Positions 10,301-18,040 of a stretch of 64,000 nucleotides of DNA are shown piece after piece. A program made the position numbers and the translations under genes. The notes below the pieces were generated by a model. That model ran no database searches. It was given only the letters and a program-made list of their open reading frames with translations, and had not been told where the DNA came from. The DNA comes from an uncultured Prevotellaceae bacterium (GTDB lineage: Bacteria; Bacteroidota; Bacteroidia; Bacteroidales; Bacteroidaceae). The stretch lies in NCBI GenBank assembly GCA_902778255.1, contig CACYXD010000011.1, positions 1-64,000 on the forward strand, given 5' to 3'. Within the stretch, counting starts at the first letter, position 1, and each line of letters starts with the position of its first letter.

Positions 10301-11713
10301 GAAGAGGTACGTACCGTTCCGTTCGACGAGGATGGCCGTGAGTGCGAGATGGTAGTGAGCCGTCTGGGTGAGATGCGTTTCGTTGATCCCAACACGAAGA
10401 TCGTGCTATCTACAGTCAACGTGCCTTACGGTTCGTCACTCTACTTCAAGAACGGTGAGGTTGTCAAGAAGGGCGAGAAGATTGCCCAATGGGACCCCTT
10501 CAATGCCGTTATCGTAACAGAATATGCTGGTACGCTGAAGTTCAACGATGTTATCGAAGGTGTTACCTTCCGTGCCGAGACCGACGAGACCACTGGTCTG
10601 ACAGAAAAGATCGTTACTGAGTCTAAGGATAAGACCAAGGTGCCTACCTGTGACATCCTCGATGCCAACGGTGAGAAGATCGGTACCTATAACTTCCCTG
10701 TGGGTGGTCACGTAGTTGTTGAGGATGGCCAGACCGTGAAGACGGGTGAGACATTGGTAAAGATTCCTCGTGCAGCTGCCAAGGGTGGTGATATCACCGC
10801 CGGTCTGCCTCGTGTCACCGAGCTCTTCGAGGCTCGTAACCCATCCAACCCCGCTATCGTATCAGAAATCGACGGTGAGGTGACCATGGGTAAGGTGAAG
10901 CGCGGTAACCGTGAGATTATCGTTACCTCAAAGGCTGGCGACCAGCGCAAGTACCTTGTATCGCTGTCAAAGCAAATCCTGGTACAGGAGCACGATGCCG
11001 TACGCGCAGGTACTCCTCTGTCTGATGGTGCCATTACCCCGAGCGACATCCTCGCCATCAAGGGTCCCACCGCTGTTCAGGAGTATATCGTCAACGAGGT
11101 TCAGGACGTGTATCGTCTGCAGGGTATCAAGATCAATGATAAGCACTTCGAGATCATCGTACGTCAGATGATGCGCAAGGTGATGATCAATGATCCAGGC
11201 GATACCTCATTCCTCGAGAGCGACATCATCGACAAGCTCGACTTCGCTGAGGAGAACGACCGTATCTGGGGTAAGAAGGTGGTTACCGATGCCGGTGACT
11301 CCGAGACCCTACAGAAGGGACAGATCGTTACCGCCCGCCGTCTGCGCGACGAGAACACCTCACTGAAGCGCCGCGACCTGCGCACCGTTCAAGTACGTGA
11401 TGCTGTGCCCGCAACGTCAACTCAGATCCTGCAGGGTATCACCCGTGCAGCTCTGCAGACCAAGTCGTTCATGTCGGCCGCATCATTCCAGGAGACCACG
11501 AAAGTGCTCAACGAGGCTGCTATCCGCGGTAAGCAGGACTTCCTGGAGGGTATGAAGGAGAACGTGATTTGCGGTCACTTGATTCCTGCCGGTACTGGTC
11601 TGCGCGAGTTCGAGAAGATTATCGTTGGCTCAAAAGAAGATTACGAGCGTATGCAGGCAAACCGCAAGAACGTACTCGACTTCACCGGAGAGGCTGCGAT
11701 AGAGGAGCAATAA
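7382..11713 (+). CDS. rpoC: DNA-directed RNA polymerase subunit beta'
   Basis: The beta' subunit of RNA polymerase, 1443 residues. The N-terminal zinc-binding cysteines are in [20 protein letters not shown], the catalytic Mg2+ motif NADFDGDQ is at residues 482-489, and the second zinc site is [16 protein letters not shown]. The trigger-loop region [20 protein letters not shown] is intact. The ATG at 7382 gives the usual start [26 protein letters not shown] strong terminator follows at 11739. No rpsL-type gene follows, so the operon ends here. Confidence 0.98.
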   Translation: MAFKKDSKTKNNFTKITIGLASPEQILESSFGEVTKPETINYRTYKPERDGLFCERIFGPTKDYECACGKYKRIRYKGIVCDRCGVEVTEKKVRRERSGHIELVVPIAHIWYFRSLPNKIGYLLGLPTKKLDAIIYYERYVVIKPGALEGRKDAEGNPLLGSQKFDLLSEEEYNDILDNQLSEDNYYLDDNDPNKFVAKMGAEAIYDLLQQLDLDSLSYELRDRASTDSSQQRKNEALKRLQVVEAFRSSVEKGINRPEWMIMKILPVTPPELRPLVPLDGGRFATSDLNDLYRRVIIRNNRLKRLMEIHAPEVILRNEKRMLQEAVDSLFDNSRKSSAVKSDSNRPLKSLSDSLKGKQGRFRQNLLGKRVDYSARSVIVVGPELKMGECGLPKLMAAELYKPFIIRKLIERGIVKTVKSAKKIVDRREPVIWDILENVMKGHPVLLNRAPTLHRLGIQAFQPKLIEGKAIQLHPLACTAFNADFDGDQMAVHLPLSNEAILEAQILMLQSHNILNPANGAPITVPSQDMVLGLYYITKIRPGAKGEGLSFYGPEEAIIAHNEGKCDLHAQVKVIVDDVVDGIKVRHQVETSVGRVIVNGIVPKEVGFVNKVISKKSLRDIIADVIKNVGFAEACEFLDGIKNLGYRMAYLAGLSFNLDDIIIPKEKAELIQKGNDEVQQITDNYNMGFITDNERYNQVIDTWTHVNNDIGNILMKEMTEADQGFNAVFMMLDSGARGSKDQIKQLSGIRGLMAKPQKAGAEGHQIIENPILSNFKEGMSVLEYFISTHGARKGLADTAMKTADAGYLTRRLVDVSHDVIINEEDCGTLRGLECTALKSGDEVISSLAERILGRVSVHDVVNPKTGEVIVPAGEEITEPLAEAIEAAEIEMVEIRSVLTCESKKGVCRKCYGRNLATRRMVQKGEAVGVIAAQAIGEPGTQLTLRTFHAGGVAANAAANATIVCKYESARIEMEEVRTVPFDEDGRECEMVVSRLGEMRFVDPNTKIVLSTVNVPYGSSLYFKNGEVVKKGEKIAQWDPFNAVIVTEYAGTLKFNDVIEGVTFRAETDETTGLTEKIVTESKDKTKVPTCDILDANGEKIGTYNFPVGGHVVVEDGQTVKTGETLVKIPRAAAKGGDITAGLPRVTELFEARNPSNPAIVSEIDGEVTMGKVKRGNREIIVTSKAGDQRKYLVSLSKQILVQEHDAVRAGTPLSDGAITPSDILAIKGPTAVQEYIVNEVQDVYRLQGIKINDKHFEIIVRQMMRKVMINDPGDTSFLESDIIDKLDFAEENDRIWGKKVVTDAGDSETLQKGQIVTARRLRDENTSLKRRDLRTVQVRDAVPATSTQILQGITRAALQTKSFMSAASFQETTKVLNEAAIRGKQDFLEGMKENVICGHLIPAGTGLREFEKIIVGSKEDYERMQANRKNVLDFTGEAAIEEQ

Positions 11714-11738
11714 GGAAAAAAGACTTCCCTAATATTTC

Positions 11739-11776
11739 AAAAGGATGCGCTTATTGTGAAGTGCATCCTTTTTTTA
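11739..11776 (+). terminator. Terminator of the rpoBC operon
   Basis: AAAGGATGC pairs with GCATCCTTT around a loop of about 14 bases, followed by a run of T. This is a textbook intrinsic terminator 26 bases behind the rpoC stop. The remaining 120 bases to the next gene hold nothing recognised. Confidence 0.92.
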
Positions 11777-11896
11777 TTCTGGAATGTGCATCACTGCAGA
11801 CTCCAGAAACACCCGGGTAATGTGTATTACTAACTTTAATTAAAATAAGACTGTTTTTTACTAGAAACAACATTATTAGTCGAACATCGTCTTTTT

Positions 11897-12394
11897 CTAT
11901 TTAAACAAAGCCTGCTTCATGGCCTGCTCAACATCGGCAGGTGTATTCTTCAATTTGCAGCAGTCCACGATGTACTTAACGGTCTTTTCGGATATGGAGA
12001 TCTTCTTCCAGATATCGTGGCGCGTCTTCCACGTGCCTTTAAAGGTATTCTTATCAACCATTACCATAGCATCCTTGATTTTCTCGCGCCCGCATTCAGA
12101 ATACCAGCCGTCCTTGAAGGTATAGGTGCCGTACTCGTGGGGCATCACCACGACATTTCCGTTATCAGAAAGGCTCATCGCAGCACAGGCATATTCACCA
12201 TTGGCACCGTAATATTTGAACTGGGTGTAGCCCGATTCCTTGCCACAGAGGGTTTTATTTTCGCCCTCCCACTGCATCGACTCCAGCATCCACACACCGA
12301 CAAGCTCCTTGTCGTCAACCTTTGCGTTTTGGGCACTCACTGAGGTTGCTGCCATCAGAAGGGCAACCATTACTAACATCATTTTTGTTTTCAT
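11897..12394 (-). CDS. Secreted lipocalin-like protein, paralogue 1
   Basis: 165 residues with a signal peptide (MKTKMMLVMVALLMAATSVSAQ, cleavage near SAQ). The mature part starts KVDDKELVGVWMLESMQW; the G-x-W near the start and the many short predicted strands recall small lipocalin-like secreted proteins of Bacteroidota (DUF4488 type), though no signature proves this. It is clearly a paralogue of the next gene: both share FKYYGA, GEYAC, PHEYGTYTFKDG and YIVDCC. Two cysteines at YIVDCC and others at TLCGK and EYACA could form disulphides. The gene is second in a two-gene unit driven from the promoter at 12982-13012. Ligand and function are unknown. Confidence 0.85.
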   Translation of the reverse strand: MKTKMMLVMVALLMAATSVSAQNAKVDDKELVGVWMLESMQWEGENKTLCGKESGYTQFKYYGANGEYACAAMSLSDNGNVVVMPHEYGTYTFKDGWYSECGREKIKDAMVMVDKNTFKGTWKTRHDIWKKISISEKTVKYIVDCCKLKNTPADVEQAMKQALFK

Positions 12395-12434
12395 ACGCTT
12401 TAAGTTTATTATTGGGTTTATAAAACAGTAAGAA

Positions 12435-12929
12435 TCACCTGAAAAATACTGGCTTCATCATCTGCTGTATGTCGGCTGGCATTTCCATCATCCGACAACA
12501 ATCCACGATATAGCGGCTTGCCTTTTCTGGCATATTGACCTTCTTCCATATCTCCGTACGAGCTCTCCAGCGCCCCTTGAACGAAGTTTTCGAGGTCATC
12601 ACCAGGTTATTGGGTGTTGACGGTCGCCCCATCTCGCAATAGACACCATCCTTGAAGGTGTATGTCCCATATTCGTGGGGGGCCAGCACACAATCACCGT
12701 TCTTAGTCATCAGAACCTCGCAGCAGGCATACTCCCCATCGGCTCCATAATACTTGAACGACGAGTAGCCGCGCCCTTTACCGCATATTACTTTTTCTTC
12801 ACCATCCCACTGCAAAGACTCCAAAACCCACGTACCGATAAGCTCCTTGTCTTCTACCTTGGGAGTCTGTGCATTCAACTGTAGCGCACTCATAAATACG
12901 ACTGCCATTATTAACAATACTCTCTCCAT
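12435..12929 (-). CDS. Secreted lipocalin-like protein, paralogue 2
   Basis: 164 residues with signal peptide MERVLLIMAVVFMSALQLNAQ, then KVEDKELIGTWVLESLQW, YSSFKYYGADGEYACCEV, PHEYGTYTFKDG, FKGRWRARTEIWKKV and a C-terminal YIVDCCRMMEMPADIQQMM. It aligns along its whole length with the gene 40 bases downstream, so the pair arose by tandem duplication. It has its own Bacteroidota promoter, and three TTTGCAT words spaced 11 bases lie directly upstream of that promoter. The neighbouring regulator carries a similar extracytoplasmic domain. Function is unknown; a role in envelope sensing or ligand binding is inference. Confidence 0.85.
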   Translation of the reverse strand: MERVLLIMAVVFMSALQLNAQTPKVEDKELIGTWVLESLQWDGEEKVICGKGRGYSSFKYYGADGEYACCEVLMTKNGDCVLAPHEYGTYTFKDGVYCEMGRPSTPNNLVMTSKTSFKGRWRARTEIWKKVNMPEKASRYIVDCCRMMEMPADIQQMMKPVFFR

Positions 12930-12981
12930 AAGTTTTAAGTTTTTAATTTGGTATTATCTCGAATGAATTTGTTTGACAATG

Positions 12982-13012
12982 CAAAAGTATGGTTTTTCCA
13001 CCGACTGACCAA
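12982..13012 (-). promoter_or_regulatory. Promoter of the secreted paralogue pair
   Basis: On the minus strand, TTG (13010-13012), a 20-base spacer, and TACTTTTG (12982-12989), a good match to the Bacteroidota TTG / TAnnTTTG promoter. The predicted transcript starts about 45 bases before ATG 12929. Confidence 0.75.
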
Positions 13013-13021
13013 GCATTTTTG

Positions 13022-13050
13022 TTTGCATCTGGTTTGCATGATATTTGCAT
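13022..13050. promoter_or_regulatory. Three TTTGCAT words with 11-base period (candidate regulator sites)
   Basis: TTTGCAT stands at 13022, 13033 and 13044, exactly 11 bases apart, so all lie on about the same DNA face. The nearest word is 9 bases upstream of the -33 TTG of the promoter at 12982-13012. A matching array of four lies at 14141-14180 in the same relation to the regulator gene promoter. Confidence 0.8.
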
Positions 13051-13053
13051 ATC

Positions 13054-14079
13054 CTAAGCCCCGATGGAAAGGATAAACTCATCCCATTCCTTGGTGCTAC
13101 CTTTGCGTCCGAACACCTTTTTATATAATCGGCTACGCACGGTACTGATAGTACTCACGTCACGGGCTAGCACATTGGCGATATCTGACGGGGCAATACA
13201 AAGTTTGATAAGCAGACACGTCTGATACTCCAGTGCCGACATGGGATAGAGCGTGCGCAACTGACTCGCGAAGCCTGGATACACCATCTTCAGTTGCGCC
13301 TCAATGTCAGACCATTCCTCATCGTGGATACGCTGCCCCATGGCCATGCGGTGCTGTAGAGCCTGATACTCTTCGGAGGCGAAATACTGCGACTCCAGCG
13401 TCTCAATGGCCTGACGCACGGCCTGCGGACGCTCCTCATGCTCTTCACGGATCTGCTGTAGTTGCAGTTGCAACCGTTGTTTTGCCTTGCGATTAGAAAC
13501 AGCTATCAACGTAATGACAAACACCAGAATCACGAAAGCAATTGTGGAATAGATAAACACATGGATTAGGCTCTCCTGTCGCCGTTCTTTGGAAGAGAGC
13601 ACATAACTGCGATATGTCTCAGCATCTCCGCCCTGCAAATCCGTTTCTATAATATCACATATCTCCTCACCCCATTCCTGTGCAATGCTGTCGGCACGGT
13701 ACCAAGTATATAATACTCCGTTTTGCTGAATGACAATAGTAGAGTCATCCTGCACGGTCAACGGCCGCGGATGGTCTGCTTCCATATATGACCACTCGCC
13801 CCCACCCTTGTCTATCAGCGTCACGTTCCTCCACAGATCGGGCTGAATAATCAATTCCGATTCCGACTTTACCATCACACACTGACACATCACGCTGTCA
13901 CCCTCATAAATACGCAAATAGGTCTTACCATGACCGGGATACGTATTCCTGCTTCCCATAGGATAATCTACCTGCATCAGAAGCCACGCCCCCCGCAAAG
14001 GAGAATCCCGTCTGTCGGCATCACGGCCAGCACATCCCGGCAACAAGGCTACTAACAGTATAAGCAATAATTGTTTCAT
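13054..14079 (-). CDS. Membrane-anchored HTH regulator with lipocalin-like sensor domain
   Basis: 341 residues. An N-terminal lipoprotein-type signal (LLPGC, Cys16) is followed by an extracytoplasmic domain (about 27-140, starting LRGAWLLMQVDY), one membrane span (171-195, HVFIYSTIAFVILVFVITLI), a basic charged coiled coil (196-245) and a C-terminal HTH resembling LuxR-like domains (280-340: SALEYQTCLLIKLCIAPSDI then STISTVRSRLYKKVFG). The layout is a one-piece transmembrane regulator with sensor outside and DNA-binding domain inside. The GAW start and several spaced positions resemble the two secreted proteins next door. Four TTTGCAW words precede its promoter, so autoregulation is likely. 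No kinase or receiver domain is present. The signal is unknown. Confidence 0.8.
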   Translation of the reverse strand: MKQLLLILLVALLPGCAGRDADRRDSPLRGAWLLMQVDYPMGSRNTYPGHGKTYLRIYEGDSVMCQCVMVKSESELIIQPDLWRNVTLIDKGGGEWSYMEADHPRPLTVQDDSTIVIQQNGVLYTWYRADSIAQEWGEEICDIIETDLQGGDAETYRSYVLSSKERRQESLIHVFIYSTIAFVILVFVITLIAVSNRKAKQRLQLQLQQIREEHEERPQAVRQAIETLESQYFASEEYQALQHRMAMGQRIHDEEWSDIEAQLKMVYPGFASQLRTLYPMSALEYQTCLLIKLCIAPSDIANVLARDVSTISTVRSRLYKKVFGRKGSTKEWDEFILSIGA

Positions 14080-14099
14080 CTCTCATCTGTTTTTGGTTG

Positions 14100-14129
14100 C
14101 AAATGTACAAAAATTTCATGCAATCCCAG
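14100..14129 (-). promoter_or_regulatory. Promoter of the membrane regulator
   Basis: On the minus strand TACATTTG (14100-14107) is a perfect -7 element. The -33 position, 19 bases upstream, reads CTG (14127-14129) instead of TTG. A weak -33 next to an array of repeated words suits an activator-dependent promoter. The predicted start is about 15 bases from ATG 14079. Confidence 0.65.
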
Positions 14130-14140
14130 TAAGAAAAGAG

Positions 14141-14180
14141 TTTGCAAATACTTTGCATACGGTTTGCAAACCATTTGCAT
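14141..14180. promoter_or_regulatory. Four TTTGCAW words with 11-base period (candidate regulator sites)
   Basis: TTTGCAA 14141, TTTGCAT 14152, TTTGCAA 14163, TTTGCAT 14174, each exactly 11 bases apart. The proximal word is 34 bases from the end of the -7 element of the regulator promoter; in the sister array this distance is 33. The array also lies about 45 bases upstream of the argR promoter, so a role there is possible but less consistent. Confidence 0.8.
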
Positions 14181-14210
14181 TTAATCAAAATATGCGCTGA
14201 TTTTAAAAGT

Positions 14211-14255
14211 TTATGCATAAAAGTTTGGTTATATGCAAAAATAGTTGTACTTTTG
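14211..14255 (+). promoter_or_regulatory. argR promoter with two possible ArgR half-site pairs
   Basis: TTG (14225-14227), a 20-base spacer, and TACTTTTG (14248-14255) form a clear promoter. Two similar A/T-rich words, TTATGCATAAAA (14211) and ATATGCAAAAAT (14231), start 20 bases apart and straddle the -33 element, as expected for repressor binding. Their identity as ArgR boxes is inference. Confidence 0.6.
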
Positions 14256-14283
14256 CACCGCAATTCTGAATAAATATACCAAT

Positions 14284-14760
14284 ATGAAGGATAAGAAGAA
14301 TAGATTAGAGGCTCTAAGGCTGATTATTTCAAGCCAGCAGATGGGCAGTCAAGAAGAACTTTTAAATGCCTTGCAGAACGAGGGGTTCAACCTGACGCAG
14401 GCCACACTGAGCCGTGACTTGAAACAACTGAAGGTAGCCAAGGCTGCCACCATGAGCGGCAACTATGTCTATGTACTCCCCAACGAATCAATGTATAAAC
14501 GGGTGAGCACACATTCTTCTGTACGCGAGATGATGCAGATGCCAGGTTTCATCAGCATTACTTTCTCTGGCAACATGGGTGTCATCAAGACGCGCCCAGG
14601 CTATGCCAGCGCCATTGCTTGGAACATTGACAGGAGCGACATCCCCGAGATTCTTGGTACCATTGCCGGCGATGACAATATCTTTATTGTCATTAAGGAA
14701 GGCGCAAGCCACAGGGAAGTAACTGAGGCACTTAAGGAAGCCGTTCCTAGTTTGAAATAA
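14284..14760 (+). CDS. argR: Arginine repressor ArgR
   Basis: ArgR is an arginine-sensing hexameric repressor/activator of arginine genes. The 158 residues begin MKDKKNRLEALRLIISSQQM. The N-terminal winged helix covers about residues 5-70 (GSQEELLNALQNEGFNLTQA, ATLSRDLKQLKVAK), and the C-terminal arginine-binding domain has SGNMGVIKTRPGYASAIAW and GTIAGDDNIFIVIKE. An ATG at 14245 is in frame but overlaps the -7 element, so 14284 is the start. It heads the row GNAT-argG-argC, a conserved Bacteroides/Prevotella arrangement, and probably controls it. Confidence 0.95.
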   Translation: MKDKKNRLEALRLIISSQQMGSQEELLNALQNEGFNLTQATLSRDLKQLKVAKAATMSGNYVYVLPNESMYKRVSTHSSVREMMQMPGFISITFSGNMGVIKTRPGYASAIAWNIDRSDIPEILGTIAGDDNIFIVIKEGASHREVTEALKEAVPSLK

Positions 14761-14781
14761 AGTTGAACCTTAAAATAAGAA

Positions 14782-15393
14782 ATGGAAAAAGAAGAAATAG
14801 AGGTACTTGTTGCCCGTCCTGAGCACGAGATCTATGTAGACACCATACTCGAGACAATAGCCGAGGCCGCCAAGGTACGTGGCACAGGCATTGCCAAGCG
14901 CACTCACGAGTATATTGCGAAGAAGATGTTCGAGGCCAAGGCCGTCATTGCCCTGGCCAAAGATGGACGTTTTGCTGGCTTCAGTTATATTGAAACATGG
15001 GAAAACCAGCAGTATGTGACCACGTCTGGTCTGATTGTACATCCCGACTTCCGCGGTCTCCATATTGCCAAGCGCATCAAAGACCTGACCTTCACGCTGG
15101 CCCGCACCCGTTGGCCTCATGCCAAGATCTTTTCTTTGACCAGCGGTGCCGCCGTGATGAAGATGAACACCGCCCTGGGCTATCAACCCGTGACCTTCGC
15201 CGACCTGACCGACGACGAAGCCTTCTGGAAGGGCTGTGAGGGCTGCGTGAACTATCCCGTACTGCGTGAGCGCAACCGTAAGTTCTGCATCTGCACCGCC
15301 ATGCTTTTCGACCCCACGGAGCATCTGCCATGCAAACTGCCCGAAGAGGTACTATCACGCATCAAACACTTGCAAGAACTGGAGGAAAAATAA
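14782..15393 (+). CDS. GNAT acyltransferase, likely N-acyl(succinyl/acetyl)glutamate synthase
   Basis: 203 residues of the GNAT acetyltransferase fold. Visible are the substrate-side N-terminus, TTSGLIVHPDFRGLHIAKRI (the acyl-CoA pyrophosphate loop with R/G-rich R-G-L-H-I) and FSLTSGAAVMKMNTALGYQP. The setting between argR and argG, in a genome whose carbamoyltransferase is of the N-succinylornithine type, points to the first step of arginine synthesis: transfer of an acyl group from acyl-CoA to glutamate. Whether the donor is succinyl-CoA or acetyl-CoA cannot be read from the sequence. It lies 21 bases behind argR and 36 before argG, so co-transcription is likely. Confidence 0.8.
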   Translation: MEKEEIEVLVARPEHEIYVDTILETIAEAAKVRGTGIAKRTHEYIAKKMFEAKAVIALAKDGRFAGFSYIETWENQQYVTTSGLIVHPDFRGLHIAKRIKDLTFTLARTRWPHAKIFSLTSGAAVMKMNTALGYQPVTFADLTDDEAFWKGCEGCVNYPVLRERNRKFCICTAMLFDPTEHLPCKLPEEVLSRIKHLQELEEK

Positions 15394-15429
15394 AGAATTG
15401 AAAGATTGAATTATTAAAGAATTAAAGAT

Positions 15430-16632
15430 ATGAGCAAGAAGAAAGTCGTAGTAGCATTCAGCGGAGGCCTCGACACCTCCTACACCGTGATGAAACTGGC
15501 CCAGGATGGGTACGAAGTATATGCAGCCTGCGCCAATACCGGCGGTTTCAGCGCTGAGCAGTTAAAAAAGAATGAAGAGAACGCCTACAAGCTGGGCGCC
15601 GTGAAATACGTGACCCTCGACGTGACACAGGAGTATTACGCTAAGTCCCTGAAGTACATGATCTTTGGTAACGTACTGCGCAACAACTGTTACCCCATCT
15701 CCGTTTCCAGCGAACGTATCTTCCAGGCTATCGCCATTGCCCGTTATGCCAACGAGATTGGTGCCGATGCCATTGCCCACGGCTCTACCGGTGCCGGCAA
15801 CGACCAGATTCGTTTCGACATGACCTTCCTCGTGATGGCTCCTGGTGTAGAGATTATCACGTTGACACGCGACAAGAAGCTCACACGTAAGGAGGAGGTA
15901 GACTTCCTTAACGAGCACGGATTCTTTGCCGACTTCACCAAACTGAAGTATTCTTACAACGTAGGTATCTGGGGCACCTCTATCTGCGGTGGCGAGCTCC
16001 TCGACCCCACTCAGGGACTCCCCGAGGATGCTTACCTGAAGCACGTCACAGCCAAGGAGCAGGAAGCTCTCTTGAAGATTACCTTCGACAAGGGTGAGAT
16101 TGTGGCTGTCAATGGTGAGAAATTCGACGATAAGATCAAGGCTATCCAGAAAATCGAGGAGATTGGCGCCAGCTACGCTATCGGTCGCGATGCCAACGTG
16201 GGCGACACCATTATCGGCATCAAGGGCCGCGTAGGTTTCGAGGCCGCCGCTCCTAAGCTCATCATCGAGGCTCACCGACTGCTGGAGAAATCGACGCTCT
16301 CTAAGTGGCAGCAGTACTGGAAGGATCAAGTGGCCAACTGGTACGGTATGTTCCTCCACGAGAGTCAGTACTTGGAGCCAGTCATGCCCGACATCGAGGC
16401 TATGCTCACCTCTTCGCAGCGCAACGTCACCGGTACGGCCATCCTGAAGCTCCGTCCCTTCGGTTTCGAGACCGTGGGTATTGATTCTGCCAATGACCTC
16501 ACAAAGTCTAAGCTCGGTGAATACGGTGAGACCCAGACGGGCTGGACTGCCGACGAGGCCAAGGGCTTCATCAAGGTCAGCTCTACCCCACTCCGCGTAT
16601 ATTACGGCATTCATAAGGACGAGAAGAGATGA
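15430..16632 (+). CDS. argG: Argininosuccinate synthase
   Basis: Joins citrulline and aspartate using ATP, giving argininosuccinate. The 400 residues carry the N-type ATP pyrophosphatase loop AFSGGLDTS (residues 9-17) and the family stretches HGSTGAGNDQIRFD and YNVGIWGTSICGGEL. The length is that of the shorter Bacteroidota form. A run of A/T repeat (AGAATTGAAAGATTG type) separates it from the GNAT gene. Its stop codon overlaps the argC start (ATGA at 16629-16632), so the two are translationally coupled. Confidence 0.96.
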   Translation: MSKKKVVVAFSGGLDTSYTVMKLAQDGYEVYAACANTGGFSAEQLKKNEENAYKLGAVKYVTLDVTQEYYAKSLKYMIFGNVLRNNCYPISVSSERIFQAIAIARYANEIGADAIAHGSTGAGNDQIRFDMTFLVMAPGVEIITLTRDKKLTRKEEVDFLNEHGFFADFTKLKYSYNVGIWGTSICGGELLDPTQGLPEDAYLKHVTAKEQEALLKITFDKGEIVAVNGEKFDDKIKAIQKIEEIGASYAIGRDANVGDTIIGIKGRVGFEAAAPKLIIEAHRLLEKSTLSKWQQYWKDQVANWYGMFLHESQYLEPVMPDIEAMLTSSQRNVTGTAILKLRPFGFETVGIDSANDLTKSKLGEYGETQTGWTADEAKGFIKVSSTPLRVYYGIHKDEKR

Positions 16633-17594
16633 TTAAGATAGGTATTCTTGGTGCTGCAGGCTACACGGGTGGTGAACTCATCCGCGTGCTACTCAACCAT
16701 CCCGAGGCAAAGATTATCTTTGCCAACTCTGAGAGCAACGCAGGAAACCCCGTGAGCGACGTTCATGAAGGGCTAGTGGGCGAGACCGACCTGAAATTCA
16801 CAGATCAGATGCCCTTTGATCAGGTCGATGTCGTGTTTTTCTGCTTCGGCCACGGCAAGAGTGAGGCCTTTCTCAAGGAACACACCATTCCTGCCGACGT
16901 GAAGATTATCGACCTGGCACAGGACTTCCGTATCAAGGGCGACCACGACTACATCTATGGTCTGCCCGAGACTCATCGCGACACAATCAGCAAGGCGCAG
17001 CACCTGGCTAACCCAGGCTGCTTTGCCACCTGTATCCAACTGGCTCTGCTGCCAGCCCTGAAGGCAGGCATCATCAGCGGCGATATCCACGTCAACGGTA
17101 TCACCGGCAGCACCGGCGCAGGACAGAAGCCTGGCGCCACCACCCATTTCTCATGGCGCAACGACAACTGCTCGGTATATAAGACCTTCACCCATCAGCA
17201 CCTGCTGGAGATCAACCAGACGGTTCAGGAACTGGCTCCCGGCTACGATGGTCGTGTGCTGTTCATCCCTCAGCGCGGCTGCTTTGCACGAGGCATTTTT
17301 GTGACAGCCTACGCCAAGTGCGACAAGTCCTTGGAGGAGACACAGCAGATCTATAATGACTATTACAAGGATGCCGCCTTCACCCATGTGGTGACCAAGA
17401 GTCCTGATGTGAAGCAAGTGGTTAATACCAACAAGGCTGTGGTCTATGTCGAGAAATACGAAGACCAGCTCCTCATGATCTCTTGTATCGACAACCTCCT
17501 GAAGGGTGCCGTTGGTCAGGCCGTTCAAAATATGAACCTGATGTTCGGCCTCGACGAGACCGTAGGCTTGCGACTGAAGGCATCGGCTTTTTAA
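16629..17594 (+). CDS. argC: N-acetyl(or succinyl)-gamma-glutamyl-phosphate reductase
   Basis: NADPH-dependent reduction of the acylglutamyl phosphate to the semialdehyde. The 321 residues have the Rossmann start IGILGAAGYTGGELIRVL, the catalytic cysteine in NPGCFAT (Cys131) and the HQHLLEI stretch with likely catalytic histidine. The 4-base overlap with argG shows coupling. The substrate in this organism is probably the N-succinyl form, inferred from the carbamoyltransferase at 27402. A terminator follows. Confidence 0.95.
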   Translation: MIKIGILGAAGYTGGELIRVLLNHPEAKIIFANSESNAGNPVSDVHEGLVGETDLKFTDQMPFDQVDVVFFCFGHGKSEAFLKEHTIPADVKIIDLAQDFRIKGDHDYIYGLPETHRDTISKAQHLANPGCFATCIQLALLPALKAGIISGDIHVNGITGSTGAGQKPGATTHFSWRNDNCSVYKTFTHQHLLEINQTVQELAPGYDGRVLFIPQRGCFARGIFVTAYAKCDKSLEETQQIYNDYYKDAAFTHVVTKSPDVKQVVNTNKAVVYVEKYEDQLLMISCIDNLLKGAVGQAVQNMNLMFGLDETVGLRLKASAF

Positions 17595-17623
17595 ATTAAT
17601 TGTCGCAAAAAACGCGTTTATAT

Positions 17624-17663
17624 AACAAACAAGGGCTTCCTGGGGGGAGCCCTTTGCTTGTTT
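17624..17663 (+). terminator. Terminator of the argR-argC unit
   Basis: AAACAAGGGCT and AGCCCTTTGCTTGTTT form a stem with a small bulge and a G-rich loop, 30 bases behind the argC stop. The T run is short. Confidence 0.7.
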
Positions 17664-17727
17664 CAGGGCTCATCAGTATGGGCTGTGGACTATGCAAGCT
17701 GGTGGTGCCCAGACAAGGAATCTTCAC

Positions 17728-17862
17728 GATTTTCTGTTTTGGCTTAAAACGCGTTGCATTTCAGCCTGTTTTGCCTTGCGTTTTAGCCTTAAACGCTTGA
17801 CGTTTCAGCCTATTTCGCATTGCATTTTGGCCTATTTCAGGTTGCGTTTCAGCCTGTTTCGC
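17728..17862. repeat. Six-unit degenerate array, exact 22-base period
   Basis: The word (A/G)GC(C/T)T starts at 17741, 17763, 17785, 17807, 17829 and 17851, always 22 bases apart. Around it the unit reads roughly TTGCRTTTYAGCCTRTTTCG. Units differ at several bases but the spacing never changes. 22 is not a multiple of three, so the array is not coding. Confidence 0.88.
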
Positions 17863-17962
17863 GCGACGGTGGTTATTTGGGCATTGGGGCGTCTTGACCA
17901 GACTATTTACATCCAACTATATAAGATAATTATCGTAAGATAATCTTTTGACGCTTTTACCT

Positions 17963-18002
17963 AAAAATCCTGAACAATATGCAGTTTGTTCGGGATTTTT
18001 TT
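17963..18002 (+). terminator. Terminator just upstream of the argD promoter
   Basis: AAATCCTGAACAA pairs with TTGTTCGGGATTT around ATATGCAG and is followed directly by a T run, which runs into the argD -7 element. It would isolate argD from upstream read-through. Confidence 0.8.
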
Positions 18003-18003
18003 G

Positions 18004-18011
18004 TACCTTTG
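18004..18011 (+). promoter_or_regulatory. argD promoter, -7 element
   Basis: TACCTTTG at 18004-18011, about 30 bases before ATG 18041. The -33 region falls in the terminator stem (GCAGTTTG), giving only a poor TTG match. Confidence 0.6.
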
Positions 18012-18040
18012 CCCACAGATAACAACAAAAACGTAACAAT

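Larger units (their letters stand above)
17595..18040. other. Gene-free gap between argC and argD
   Basis: These 446 bases hold, in order, a terminator (17624-17663), a six-unit array with exact 22-base period (17728-17862), the palindrome-containing A/T stretch AAGATAATTATCGTAAGATAAT (17922-17943), a second terminator (17963-18002) and the argD promoter. Short open frames are present but cross repeat units out of phase and have no family features, so no gene is called. Confidence 0.8.

Noticed and set aside
14141-14180. Array of -7 promoter elements for argR
   Set aside because: TTTGCA also occurs in Bacteroidota -7 elements, but the words lack the TA at the right distance, the spacing is fixed at 11, and a sister array stands where no plus-strand gene follows.
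15562-16614. 350-codon minus-strand open frame
   Set aside because: Antisense shadow of argG; no promoter or family features.
17728-17862. CRISPR array
   Set aside because: Units are adjacent and degenerate, with no unique spacers, and no cas gene is in the window.
17600-17943. Two open frames of 66 and 83 codons between argC and argD
   Set aside because: They cross a terminator and the 22-base array, whose period is not a multiple of three; no RBS or family features.
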